The translations under genes and the position numbers were made by a program. From Archivesica marissinica (Eukaryota; Mollusca; Bivalvia; Venerida; Vesicomyidae), in assembly GCA_014843695.1 (NCBI GenBank), contig CM026387.1, forward strand, positions 63,590,918 through 63,654,917: a stretch of DNA of 64,000 bases, given 5' to 3'. This document shows, piece after piece, positions 35,720 through 50,085 of this stretch. Every line of letters begins with the position of its first letter. Within the stretch, counting starts at the first letter, position 1. Below the pieces are notes generated by a model. That model was given only the letters and a program-made list of their open reading frames with translations. It did no database searches and was not told the origin of the DNA.

Positions 35720-36062
35720 ACGGAAGTTGACTTATAGGAGAATGGAAGTTGACTTGTGGGAGAACGGAAGTTGAATTGTTGGAGAATGGACGTTTACTTG
35801 TGGGAGAACGGAAGTTGACTTGTGGGAGAAAGGAAGTTGACTTGTGGGAGAATGGAAGTTGACTTGTGGGAGAATGGACGTTGACTTGTGGGAGAACGTA
35901 AGTTGACTTGTGGGATAATGGAAGTTGACTTGTGGGAGAACGGAAGTTGATTTGTGGGAGAACGGAAGTTGACATGTGGGATAATGGAAGTTGACTTGTG
36001 GAGAATGGATGTTGACTTGTGGGAGAACGGAAGTTGACTTGTGGCAGAATGGAAATTATTCT
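35720..36062. repeat. Short 22-bp array
   Basis: About 15 units of GACTTGTGGGAGAATGGAAG plus TT, with GAACGG or GAATGG variants. The unit length and the GGG-AGAATGG core resemble the giant 22-bp array that starts about 690 bases further on. Confidence 0.93.
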
Positions 36063-36748
36063 CCCACAATTCAACTTCCTGTACGGCTCGAACACTTTCT
36101 TAGCGTTTGAAGGCGTTCTTATGAGCCAGATTAACATTCACTGACACTGGAATAAAATCAAATTGAACTAATGTAGTAACACACCATTGGAAATAGTTTA
36201 AAATCGGATTATTATATATATATAGCAAATTAACATCAGTTTATACACAATGTCTTCGTGGTCTAGTAGTTAGAGCAGTAACCTACATATACAAAGGACA
36301 AGGTTCTTCATAATTCTATATTTTTATGGAAACAAGTGTATATGAGCCTATAGGCCTATTTGAATATAAATGTGTCGATTCCTATTCAAACAGCGAGCGT
36401 TCTAGCGACGCTTTCACTCTGGCGACGTCCGGGATATATACTGCAGGTGCATAACACGTCCACGTGATACATGCAACAACCGAGTCACATATATTCGTCC
36501 TAACATGGCGTATCAGAGACGCTATTGAAGTTCATAACAATAAATAAAACTTGTTGAGGACGAATATGATTGCATGACGCCATTCGCTTGCCGGTCATGC
36601 AACAGACGTCATAATGCGTCTATGGGATGGTCTATCACGTCCGTTATACGTTGACACGGGGCAGTCTATCGCGTACATACCACGTTTCTATGAGTTCCAA
36701 TCTTGGCAAACTACGGGTACAGGTACGCCCGGCTATCATTAGTTCCCA
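36063..36748. other. Non-coding spacer with a tRNA-like fragment
   Basis: Mostly unrecognised. At 36252-36310, GTGGTCTAGTAGTTAGAGCA looks like a tRNA A-box region (D-arm), but the B box position is degenerate (GGTTCTTCA). It is probably a SINE head fragment rather than a tRNA gene. Confidence 0.45.
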
Positions 36749-39700
36749 ATAGACACTGAGTGAGAATGGCAGAGATACTGGGTGAGAATGGCATAGACAC
36801 TGGGTGAGAATGACATAGACACTGGTTGAGAATGACATAGACACTGGGTGAGAATGGCATATACACTGGGTGAGAATGGCATACACACTGGGTGATAATG
36901 ACATATACACTGGGTGAGAATGGCATATACACTGGGTGAGAATGGCATATACACTGGGTGAGAATGGCATATACACTGGGTGAGAATGGCATAGACACTG
37001 GGTGAGAATGGCATATACACAGGGTGAGAATGGCATATACACTGGGTGAGAATGGCATATACACTGGGTGAGAATGGCATATACACTGGGTGAGAATGGC
37101 ATAGATACTGCGTGAGAATGACATATACACTGGATGAGAATGGCATAGACACTGGGTGAGAATGGCATATACACTGGGTGAGAATGGCATAGACACTGGG
37201 TGAGAATGGCATATACACTGGATGAGAATGGCATAGACACTGGGTGAGAATGGCATATACACTGGGTGAGAATGGCAAATACACTGGGTGAGAATGGCAT
37301 AGACACTGGGTGAGAATGGCATACACACCGGGTGAGAATGGCATATACACTGGGTGAGAATGGCATATACACTGGGTGAGAGTGGCATAGACACTGGGTG
37401 AGACTGGCATATACACTGGGTGAGAATGGCATATACACTGGGTGAGAATGGCATATACACTGGGTGAGAATGGCATATACATTGGGTGAGAATGGAATAG
37501 ATACTGGGTGAGAATGGCATAGATACTGGGTGAGAATGACATATACACTGGGTGAGAATGGCATATACACTGGGTGAGAATGGCATACACACTGGGTGAG
37601 AATGGCATAGATACTGGGTGAGAATGAGATATACACTGGGTAAGAATGGCATATACACTGGGTGAGAATGGCATACACACTGGGTGAGAATGGCATATAC
37701 ACTGTGTGAGAATGGCATACACACTGGGTGAGAATGGCATATACACTGGGTGAGAATGGCATAGATACTGGGTGAGAATGGCATAGATACTGGGTGAGAA
37801 TGGCATATACACTGGGTGAGAATGGCATATACACTGGGTGAGAATTTCATACACACCGGGTGAGAATGGCATATACACTGGGTGAGAATGGCATATACAC
37901 TGGGTGAGAATGGCATAGACACTGGGTGAGAATGTCATATACACTGGGTGAGAATGGCATATACACTGGGTGAGAATGGCATATACACTGGGTGAGAATG
38001 GCATATACACTGGGTGAGAATGGCATAGATACTGGGTGAGAATGGCATAGATACTGGGTGAGAATGACATATACACTGGATGAGAATGGCATAGACACTG
38101 GGTGAGAATGGCATATACACTGGGTGAGAATGGCATAGATACTGGGTGAGAATGGCATATACACTGGATGAGAATGGCATAGACACTGGGTGAGAATGGC
38201 ATATACACTGGGTGAGAATGGCAAATACACTGGGTGAGAATGGCATATACACTGGGTGAGAATGGCATATACACTGGGTGAGAATGGCATATACACTGGG
38301 TGAGAATGGCATATACACTGGGTGAGAATGGCATATACATTGGGTGAGAATGGCATAGATACTGGGTGAGAATGGTATATACACTGGGTGAGAATGGCAT
38401 ATACACTGGGTGAGAATAGCATATACACTGGGTGAGAATGGCATATACACTGGGTGAGAATGGCATATACACTGGGTGAGAATGGCATACACACTGGGTG
38501 AGAATGGCATATACACTGGGTGAGAATGGCATACACACTGGGTGAGAATGGCATATACACTGGGTGAGAATGGCATACACACTGGGTGAGAATGGCATAG
38601 ACACTGGGTGAGAATGGAATATACACTGGGTGAGAATGGCATATACACTGGGTGAGAATGGCATATACACTGGGTGAGAATGGCATATACACTGGGTGAG
38701 AATGGCATATACACTGGGTGACAATGGCATATACACTGGGTGAGAATGGCATAGAAACTGGGTGAGAATGGCATAGACTCTGGGTGAGAATGGCATATAC
38801 ACTGGGTGAGAATGGCATACATACTGGGTGAGAATGGCATATACACTGGGTGAGAATGGCATACACACTGGGTGAGAATGGCATACACACTGGGTGAGAA
38901 TGACATATACACTGGGTGAGAGTGGCATAGACACTGGGTGAGAATGGCATATACACTGGGTGTGAATGGCATACACACTGGGTGAGAATGGCATACATAC
39001 TGGGTGAGAATGGCATATACACTGGGTGAGAATGGCATGCACATTGGGTGAGCATGGCATATACACTGGGTGAGAATGGCATATACACTGGGTGAGAATG
39101 GAATATACACTGGGTGAGAATGGCATATACACTGGGTGAGAATAGCATAGACACTGGGTGAGAATGGCATAGATACTGGGTGAGAATGGCATAGATACTG
39201 GGTGAGAATGGCATAGACACTGGGTGAGAATGGAATATACACTGGGTGAGAATGGCATATACACTGGGTGTGAATGGCATATACACTGGGTGAGAATGGC
39301 ATATACACTGGGTGACAATGGCATACACACTAAGTGAGAATAGCATAGACACTGGGTGAGAATGGCATAGATACTGGGTGAGAATGGCATAGATACTGGG
39401 TGAGAATGGCATAGACACTGGGTGAGAATGGCATATACACTGGATGAGAATGGCATAGACACTGGGTGAGAATGGCATATACACTGGGTGAGAATGGCAA
39501 ATACACTGGATGAGAATGGCATATACACTGGGTGAGAATGGCATATACACTGGGTGAGAATGGCATAGACACTGGGTGAGAATGGCATATACACAGGGTG
39601 AGAATGGCATATACACTGGGTGAGAATGGCATATACACTGGGTGAGAATGGCATAAATACTGGGTGAGAATGGCATAGATACTGGGTGAGAATGACATAT

Positions 39701-42700
39701 ACACTGGATGAGAATGGCATAGACACTGGGTGAGAATGGCATATACACTGGGTGAGAATGGCATACACACCGGGTGAGAATGGCATATACACTGGGTGAG
39801 AATGACATATAAACTGGGTGAGAATGGCATATACACTGGGTGAGAATGGCATATACACTGGGTGAGAATGACATATACACTGGGTGAGAATGGCATATAC
39901 ACTGGGTGAGAATGACATATACACTGGGTGAGAGTGGCATAGACACTGGGTGAGAATGGCATATACACTGGGTGAGAATGGCATATACACTGGGTGAGAA
40001 TGGCATATACACTGGGTGAGAATGGCATATACACTGGGTGAGAATGGCATATACACTGGGTGAGAATGGCATATACACTGGGTGAGAATGGCATATACAC
40101 TGGGTGAGAATGGCATATACACTGGGTGAGAATGGCATATACACTGGGTGAGAATGGCATAGATACTGGGTGAGAATGGCATAGATACTGGGTGAGAATG
40201 ACATATACACTGGGTGAGAATGGCATAGACACTGGGTGAGAATGGCATAGACACTGGGTGAGAATGGTATATACATTGGGTGAGAATGGCATATACACTG
40301 GGTGAGAATGGCATACACACTGGGTGAGAATGGCATAGACACTGGGTGAGAATGGCATATACACTGGGTGAGAATGGCATATACACTGGGTGAGAATGGC
40401 ATACACACTGGGTGAGAATGGCATATACACTGGGTGAGAATGGCATAGACACTGGGTGAGAATGGCATATACACTGGGTGAGAATGGCATATACACTGGG
40501 TGAGAATGGCATATACACTGGGTGAGAATGGCATATACACTGGGTGAGAATGGCATATACACTGGGTGAGAATGGCATACACACTGGGTGAGAATGGCAT
40601 AGATACTGGGTGAGAATGAGATATACACTGGGTAAGAATGGCATATACACTGGGTGAGAATGGCATACACACTGGGTGAGAATGGCATGTACACTGGGTG
40701 AGAATGGCATACACACTGGGTGAGAATGGCATATACACTGGGTGAGAATGGCATAGACACTGGGTGAGAATGGCATAGACACTGGGTGAGAATGGTATAT
40801 ACATTGGGTGAGAATGGCATATACACTGGGTGAGAATGGCATACACACTGGGTGAGAATGGCATAGACACTGGGTGAGAATGGCATATACACTGGGTGAG
40901 AATGGCATAGACACTGGGTGAGAATGGCATATACACTGGGTGAGAATGGCAAATACACTGGGTGAGAATGGCATAGACACTGGGTGAGAATGACATATAC
41001 ACTGGGTGAGAGTGGCATAGACACTGGGTGAGAATGGCATATACACTGGGTGAGAATGGCATATACACTGGGTGAGAATGGCATATACACTGGGTGAGAA
41101 TGGCATATACACTGGGTGAGAATGGCATATACACTGGGTGAGAATGGCATATAAACTGGGTGAGAATGGCATATACACTGGGTGAGAATGGCATATACAC
41201 TGGGTGAGAATGGCATATACACTGGGTGAGAATGGCATAGATACTGGGTGAGAATGGCATAGATACTGGGTGAGAATGACATATACACTGGGTGAGAATG
41301 GCATATACACTGGGTGAGAATGGCATAGACACTGGGTGAGAATGTATACATTGGGTGAGAATGGCATATACACTGGGTGAGAATGGCATATACACTGGGT
41401 GAGAATGGCATAGACACTGGGTGAGAATGGCATATACACTGGGTGAGAATGGCATATACACTGGGTGAGAATGGCATACACACTGGGTGAGAATGGCATA
41501 TACACTGGGTGAGAATGGCATATACACTGGGTGAGAATGGCATATACACTGGGTGAGAATGGCATATACACTGGGTGAGAATGGCATATACACTGGGTGA
41601 GAATGGCATATACACTGGGTGAGAATGGCATATACACTGGGTGAGAATGGCATATACACTGGGTGAGAATGGCATACACACTGGGTGAGAATGGCATAGA
41701 TACTGGGTGAGAATGAGATATACACTGGGTAAGAATGGCATATACACTGGGTGAGAATGGCATACACACTGGGTGAGAATGGCATGTACACTGGGTGAGA
41801 ATGGCATACAAACTGGGTGAGAATGGCATATACACTGGGTGAGAATGGCATAGACACTGGGTGAGAATGGCATAGACACTGGGTGAGAATGGCATATACA
41901 CTGGGTGAGAATGGCATATACACTGGGTGAGAATGGCATACACACTGGGTGAGAATGGCATAGACACTGGGTGAGAATGGCATATACACTGGGTGAGAAT
42001 GGCATAGACACTGGGTGAGAATGGCATATACACTGGGTGAGAATGGCAAATACACTGGGTGAGAATGGCATATACACTGGGTGAGAATGGCATATACACT
42101 GGGTGAGAATGGCATATACACTGGGTGAGAATGGCATATACACTGGGTGAGAATGGCATACACACTGGGTGAGAATAGCATAGACACTGGGTGAGAATGG
42201 CATAGATACTGGGTGAGAATGGCATAGATACTGGGTGAGAATGGCATAGACACTGGGTGAGAATGGCATATACACTGGGTGAGAATGGCATAGACACTGG
42301 GTGAGAATGGCATATACACTGGGTGAGAATGGCATATACACTGGGTGAGAATGGCATAGACACTGGGTGAGAATGGCATATACACAGGGTGAGAATGGCA
42401 TATACACTGGGTGAGAATGGCATATACACTGGGTGAGAATGGCATAAATACTGGGTGAGAATGGCATAGATACTGGGTGAGAATGACATATACACTGGAT
42501 GAGAATGGCATAGACACTGGGTGAGAATGGCATATACACTGGGTGAGAATGGCATACACACCGGGTGAGAATGGCATATACACTGGGTGAGAATGACATA
42601 TAAACTGGGTGAGAATGGCATATACACTGGGTGAGAATGGCATATACACTGGGTGAGAATGACATATACACTGGGTGAGAATGGCATATACACTGGGTGA

Positions 42701-45700
42701 GAATGACATATACACTGGGTGAGAGTGGCATAGACACTGGGTGAGAATGGCATATACACTGGGTGAGAATGGCATATACACTGGGTGAGAATGGCATATA
42801 CACTGGGTGAGAATGGCATATACACTGGGTGAGAATGGCATATACACTGGGTGAGAATGGCATATACACTGGGTGAGAATGGCATATAAACTGGGTGAGA
42901 ATGGCATATACACTGGGTGAGAATGGCATATACACTGGGTGAGAATGGCATATACACTGGGTGAGAATGGCATAGATACTGGGTGAGAATGGCATAGATA
43001 CTGGGTGAGAATGACATATACACTGGGTGAGAATGGCATAGACACTGGGTGAGAATGGCATAGACACTGGGTGAGAATGGTATATACATTGGGTGAGAAT
43101 GGCATATACACTGGGTGAGAATGGCATACACACTGGGTGAGAATGGCATAGACACTGGGTGAGAATGGCATATACACTGGGTGAGAATGGCATATACACT
43201 GGGTGAGAATGGCATACACACTGGGTGAGAATGGCATATACACTGGGTGAGAATGGCATAGACACTGGGTGAGAATGGCATATACACTGGGTGAGAATGG
43301 CATATACACTGGGTGAGAATGGCATATACACTGGGTGAGAATGGCATATACACTGGGTGAGAATGGCATATACACTGGGTGAGAATGGCATATACACTGG
43401 GTGAGAATGGCATACACACTGGGTGAGAATGGCATAGATACTGGGTGAGAATGAGATATACACTGGGTAAGAATGGCATATACACTGGGTGAGAATGGCA
43501 TACACACTGGGTGAGAATGGCATGTACACTGGGTGAGAATGGCATACACACTGGGTGAGAATGGCATATACACTGGGTGAGAATGGCATAGACACTGGGT
43601 GAGAATGGCATAGACACTGGGTGAGAATGGTATATACACTGGGTGAGAATGGCATATACACTGGGTGAGAATGGCATAGACACTGGGTGAGAATGGCATA
43701 TACACTGGGTGAGAATGGCATATACACTGGGTGAGAATGGCATATACACTGGGTGAGAATGGCATATACACTGGGTGAGAATGGCATATACACTGGGTGA
43801 GAATGGCATATACACTGGGTGAGAATGGCATATACACTGGGTGAGAATGGCATATACACTGGGTGAGAATGGCATAGACACTGGGTGAGAATGGCATATA
43901 CACTGGGTGAGAATGGCATATACACTGGGTGAGAATGGCATATACACTGGGTGAGAATGGCATATACACTGGGTGAGAATGGCATAGACACTGGGTGAGA
44001 ATGGCATATACACTGGGTGAGAATGGCATATACACTGGGTGAGAATGGCATATACACTGGGTGAGAATGGCATATACACTGGGTGAGAATGGCATAGATA
44101 CTGGGTGAGAATGGCATAGATACTGGGTGAGAATGACATATACACTGGGTGAGAATGGCATATACACTGGGTGAGAATGGCATACACACTGGGTGAGAAT
44201 GGCATAGATACTGGGTGAGAATGAATATACACTGGGTAAGAATGGCATATACACTGGGTGAGAATGGCATACACACTGGGTGAGAATGGCATATACACTG
44301 GGTGAGAATGGCATACACACTGGGTGAGAATGGCATATACACTGGGTGAGAATGGCATAGACACTGGGTGAGAATGGCATAGACACTGGGTGAGAATGGT
44401 ATATACACTGGGTGAGAATGGCATATACACTGGGTGAGAATGGCATATACACTGGGTGAGAATGGCATATACACTGGGTGAGAATGGCATATACACTGGG
44501 TGAGAATGGCATACACACTGGGTGAGAATGGCATATACACTGGGTGAGAATGGCATACACACTGGGTGAGAATGGCATAGACACTGGGTGAGAATGGCAT
44601 ATACACTGGGTGAGAATGGCATATACACTGGGTGAGAATGGCATATACACTGGGTGAGAATGGCATACACACTGGGTGAGAATGGCATATACACTGGGTG
44701 AGAATGGCATACACACTGGGTGAGAATGGCATATACACTGGGTGAGAATGGCATAGACACTGGGTGAGAATGGCATAGACACTGGGTGAGAATGGAATAT
44801 ACACTGGGTGAGAATGGCATATACACTGGGTGAGAATGGCAAAACAAATGGTATATACACTGGGTGAGAATGGCATATACACTGGGTGAGAATAGCATAT
44901 ACACTGGGTGAGAATGGCATATACACTGGGTGAGAATGGCATATACACTGGGTGAGAATGGCATACACACTGGGTGAGAATGGCATATACACTGGGTGAG
45001 AATGGCATACACACTGGGTGAGAATGGCATATACACTGGGTGAGAATGGCATACACACTGGGTGAGAATGGCATAGACACTGGGTGAGAATGGAATATAC
45101 ACTGGGTGAGAATGGCATATACACTGGGTGAGAATGGCATATACACTGGGTGAGAATGGCATATACACTGGGTGAGAATGGCATATACACTGGGTGAGAA
45201 TGGCATATACACTGGGTGAGAATGGCATATACACTGGGTGAGAATGGCATATACACTGGGTGAGAATGGCATACACACTGGGTGAGAATGGCATACACAC
45301 TGGGTGAGAATGGCATATACACTGGGTGAGAATGGCATACACACTGGGTGAGAATGGCATACACACTGGGTGAGAATGACATATACACTGGGTGAGAATG
45401 GCATAGACACTGGGTGAGAATGGCATATACACTGGGTGAGAATGGCATACACACTGGGTGAGAATGGCATACATACTGGGTGAGAATGGCATATACACTG
45501 GGTGAGAACAACATGAATGGCATATACACTGGGTGAGAATGGCATATACACTGGGTGAGAATGGCATATACACTGGGTGAGAATGGCATATACACTGGGT
45601 GAGAATGGCATACACACTGGGTGAGAATGGCATAGAACTGGGTGAGAATGAGATATACACTGGGTGAGAATGGCATATACACTGGGTGAGAATGGCATAC

Positions 45701-48338
45701 ACACTGGGTGAGAATGGCATATACACTGGGTGAGAATGGCATACACACTGGGTGAGAATGGCATATACACTGGGTGAGAATGGCATAGACACTGGGTGAG
45801 AATGGCATAGACACTGGGTGAGAATGGTATATACATTGGGTGAGAATGGCATATACACTGGGTGAGAATGGCATATACACTGGGTGAGAATGGCATAGAC
45901 ACTGGGTGAGAATGGCATATACACTGGGTGAGAATGGCATATACACTGGGTGAGAATGGCATATACACTGGGTGAGAATGGCATATACACTGGGTGAGAA
46001 TGGCATAGACACTGGGTGAGAATGGCATATACACTGGGTGAGAATGGCATATACACTGGGTGAGAATGGCATATACACTGGGTGAGAATGGCATATACAC
46101 TGGGTGAGAATGGCATATACACTGGGTGAGAATGGCATATACACTGGGTGAGAATGGCATATACACTGGGTGAGAATGGCATATACACTGGGTGAGAATG
46201 GCATATACACTGGGTGAGAATGGCATACACACTGGGTGAGAATGGCATAGATACTGGGTGAGAATGAGATATACACTGGGTAAGAATGGCATATACACTG
46301 GGTGAGAATGGCATACACACTGGGTGAGAATGGCATATACACTGGGTGAGAATGGCATACACACTGGGTGAGAATGGCATATACACTGGGTGAGAATGGC
46401 ATAGACACTGGGTGAGAATGGCATAGACACTGGGTGAGAATGGTTATACACTGGGTGAGAATGGCATATACACTGGGTGAGAATAGCATATACACTGGGT
46501 GAGAATGGCATATACACTGGGTGAGAATGGCATATACACTGGGTGACAATGGCATATACACTGGGTGAGAATGGCATATACACTGGGTGAGAATGGCATA
46601 TACACTGGGTGAGAATGGCATACACACTGGGTGAGAATGGCATAGATACTGGGTGAGAATGGCATACACACTGGGTGAGAATGGCATAGAAACTGCGTGA
46701 GAATGGCATAGACTCTGGGTGAGAATGGCATATACACTGGGTGAGAATGGCATACATACTGGGTGAGAATGGCATATACACTGGGTGAGAATGGCATACA
46801 CACTGGGTGAGAATTGCATACATACTTGGTGAGAATGGCATATACACTGGGTGAGAATGGCATGCACACTGGGTGAGCATGGCATATACACTGGGTGAGA
46901 ATGGCATATACACTGGGTGAGAATGGCATACACACTAAGTGAGAATAGCATAGACACTGGGTGAGAATGGCATAGATACTGGGTGAGAATGGCATAGATA
47001 CTGGGTGAGAATGGCATAGACACTGGGTGAGAATGGCATATACACTGGATGAGAATGGCATAGACACTGGGTGAGAATGGCATATACACTGGGTGAGAAT
47101 GGCAAATACACTGGATGAGAATGGCATATACACTGGGTGAGAATGGCATATACACTGGGTGAGAATGGCATATAAACTGGGTGAGAATGGCATATACACT
47201 GGGTGAGAATGGCATAGATACTGGGTGAGAATGGCATATGCACTGGGTGAGAATGGCATATACACTGTGTGAGAGTGGCATAGACACTGGGTGAGAATGG
47301 CATATACACTGGGTGAGAGTGGCATAGATACTGGGTGAGAATGGGATATACACTGGGTGAGAATGGCATATACACTGGGTGAGAATGGCATATACACTGG
47401 GTGAGAATGGCATACACACCGGGTGAGAATGGCATATACACTGGGTGAGAATGGCATATACACTGGGTGAGAATGGCATATACACTGGGTGAGAATGGCA
47501 TATACACTGGGTGAGAATGGCATATACACTGGGTGAGAATGGCATATACACTGGGTGAGAATGGCATATACACTGGGTGAGAATGGCATATACACTGGGT
47601 GAGAATGGCATATACACTGGGTGAGAATGGCATATACACTGGGTGAGAATGGCATATACACTGGGTGAGAATGGCATATACACTGGGTGAGAATGGCATA
47701 TACACTGGGTGAGAATGGCATATACACTGGGTGAGAATGGCATAGATACTGGGTGAGAATGGCATAGATACTGGATGAGAATGGCATAGACACTGGGTGA
47801 GAATGGCATAGACACTGGGTGAGAATGGCATATACACTGGATGAGAATGGCATAGACACTGGGTGAGAATGGCATATACACCGGGTGAGAATGGCATACA
47901 CACTGGGTGAGAATGGCATATACACTGGGTGAGAATGGCATAGACACTGGGTGAGAATGGCATAGACACTGGGTGAGAATGACATATACACTGGGTGAGA
48001 ATGGCATATACACTGGCTGAGAATGGCATATACACTGTGTGAGAATGGCATATACACTGGGTGAGAATGGCATATACACTGTGTGAGAATGGCATATACA
48101 CTGGGTGAGAATGGCATATACACTGGGTGAGAATGGCATATACACTGGGTGAGAATGGCATATACACTGGGTGAGACTGACATATACACTGGGTGAGAAT
48201 GGCATATACACTGTGTGAGAATGGCATATACACTGTGTGAGAATGGCATATGCACTGGGTGAGAATGGCATATACACTGGGTGAGAATGGCATATACACT
48301 GGGTGAGAATGGGATATACACTGGGTGAGAATAACATA
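36749..48338. repeat. Giant 22-bp satellite (about 527 units)
   Basis: Units of TGGGTGAGAATGGCATA plus TACAC; main variants ATAGACAC, ATAGATAC, ATACACAC and GACATATAC. The minus strand of the unit contains no stop in any frame, and 22 is not a multiple of three, so every frame encodes the same 22-residue cycle (MPFSPSVYAIL, TQCICHSHPVY). This gives overlapping ORFs of about 2,500-3,500 codons with only a few stops (near 37855, 39330, 46935). Higher-order duplication is clear: a block around 39590-40300 recurs at about 42380-43090. I see no promoter, splice or domain support for translation. Confidence 0.97.
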
Positions 48339-48865
48339 TACATATAAAGCGCAAATGAGAAGCGCTAGCAATATCAAGAGTGAACTATTGCTTGCGTATT
48401 GTGAGTGTAACGAATTGAATATGTCTCAGAAAATATAAATTTAACAAATACTGTTCTTTTTCTAAGCTCTTTTTTGAGGTATGAAATGTCAGCGTTAGAA
48501 ACATAATTTGTCAATAGAAACCAAACATGAATACATTAGGTGTAAACAACTGACAGTTCATACCGCGATGAAACACAGAAAACGAAACCTGTTTTGATTA
48601 CAGCTAAATTGTAAAACTTACAAAACAAGTTGGCTTTTGGAATACATTTCCATAGTACATAATCCTTTACGCTGTACACGTTCATATGGTTTTTGGAACA
48701 GACATTTTGCGCAGGTGTGCATACAAAAATCACTGTGGATACTTAGATAGCAGAATAATGTTGCGGTTTATCGGGCTGTGAACTGCGATCACATGGTCTG
48801 AATCAGAATCGGGACTATACAACAAGTTATGTACTTATTTAATAATTATTACAAGAACAACGTAC
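48339..48865. other. Non-coding, intron of the GPCR gene
   Basis: No second GPCR exon was recognised here. A 65-codon minus-strand ORF at 48536-48733 has no recognisable motif. Confidence 0.5.
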
Positions 48866-49244
48866 CTTGTATGAATGCTGTAAACTTGCAAAGAAATCTG
48901 CCGTACATCCATAGTTTGTAGACAATAGTGCCGACGGACGTCGGTATACAGAGCACCGTAACAGCAAGGTCCGCCAAGGCTAGATTCACCAAGAAGAAGA
49001 GATTTGCCTTTCTTGCTCTGTCTGCAGTAACCGACACGATGATCAAAATATTACCCAGAAGTCCGATTACAAATATCGGAATATACAAGGAGAGGAGAAC
49101 GACAGAGGCGAATTTGTTGTGGGTGAACAAGTTGGATTCGAACTCTACGAGGATGTTGGCAGCGTCTGAGAAGTTGAAGAGAGTTGAATGATTGTGCTCC
49201 TTGAGGAATACCTTGTAGCTTAGCAAATCTGGTAATTGATCCAT
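48866..49244 (-). CDS. Class A GPCR, first coding exon (TM1 to start of TM3)
   Basis: Encodes 126 residues plus one base. Translation probably starts at MDQLPDLLSY, because the in-frame upstream Met lies in intron sequence before an acceptor (TATGTTTCAG, exon from 49259). The extracellular N-terminus has NHS (18-20) and NFS (24-26), possible N-glycosylation sites. TM1 is about 45-72 with the GN pair (64-65). TM2 is about 81-108 with NLALADLAV, where D92 is the conserved sodium-site aspartate. W112 lies in the first extracellular loop, and C119 is the TM3 disulphide cysteine. The exon ends in FTAFIQG|GTACGT, in TM3. The LWMYGRFLCK pattern is that of peptide-type rhodopsin-family receptors; the ligand cannot be named. 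The TM3-TM7 exons should lie at lower coordinates on the minus strand and were not found. Confidence 0.9.
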
Positions 49245-49317
49245 CTTAAACCTATCACCCTGAAACATACAAACAAATCCCGAATAAGAATATACATGTG
49301 TGACGTTTTGTGTGTGT

Positions 49318-49575
49318 TTTACATTTATTTATCGTCGCTACCGGTTGCCCATATGAGCGACGCCTCCTGAAGAGATTAATCATTTTAGATTTTTGGAGGA
49401 TAGTGCAATGATACAGACACATACCCATTCCAGATTCTCCTCTGGTTCTTTTACGTCTTTAAAGTCCCATCTGAAAGACTGTTAATTTTATTAGGGCCAG
49501 CCGGGGGATCGAACCTGCGATCCATGTCTTCCCAGTCCAAAGTTTTAACTAACCACTGGACTACAGATCTGTCTG
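49318..49575 (-). mobile_element. SINE-A with internal deletion
   Basis: A minus-strand copy from the 3' hairpin (TCGTCGCTACCGGTTGCCC in plus reading) to the tRNA head (CCACTGGACTACAGATC). About 35 bases with the GTGCACGG and CACCGACACG block are deleted after TTCTTTTACGT. It lies about 70 bases upstream of the GPCR exon. Confidence 0.85.
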
Positions 49576-49619
49576 TATGTGACATTTTCTTCAGTTTTTA
49601 TCAACTTATAAGCATCATG

Positions 49620-50085
49620 TGGACATACTTTGTTCTAGATCAGCGATCCCTTGATATCACGTATATTTTATTATTAGTTGAGTATGGGGATGCCATCTTT
49701 GACAAATTGTACATTGCAAGATTGAGACAGAGGATGTCCATATACTGGTGCTACAAGCTGGTCTCGAAACAGAAGCCTCTTAACGAAATTGGAAAATCCT
49801 GAGTGAAGACGTCAGAAACACTCACTTGTACTCTACTACAAGAAGAAGACTCGTACTCTACTACACGACACCATCGTACCCTTCTGATCTGCGTCCGTCT
49901 CTCGTTCGAAATGAAAATCACAGCTTGGGTAACCAAGAACATATTCGAGTACCGAAAGCCAGAACATCGCTCTATCATGGCACTTTTCTCCCCCTAACAA
50001 CAATAACTTTCAACGACCTTCCATTAACTTCGAGGAATGAACATAGTGTGCAATCATTGAGACGCATTTACGACGGATAATGTCT
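49620..50085 (+). pseudogene. LINE reverse transcriptase, C-terminal remnant
   Basis: Plus-strand frames with several breaks show LLVEYGDAIFDKL, then RPSLVRNENHSL, HIRVPKARTSLYHGTFLP and FNDLPLTSRNEHSVQSLRR. These are the conserved end of LINE RT proteins (an LEYADVIWDN-like motif, then an R-x-x-x-L-x-x-P region, then the WNxLP motif). Stops and frame changes show it is dead. The catalytic part is not present in this window. Confidence 0.72.

Noticed and set aside
36739..48377. Minus-strand ORFs of 480-3,498 codons in the 22-bp array as real proteins
   Set aside because: They arise because the unit has no stop on that strand; all three frames overlap and give the same peptide cycle. No splice sites, domain or start context supports translation. 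Kept only as a finding to test.
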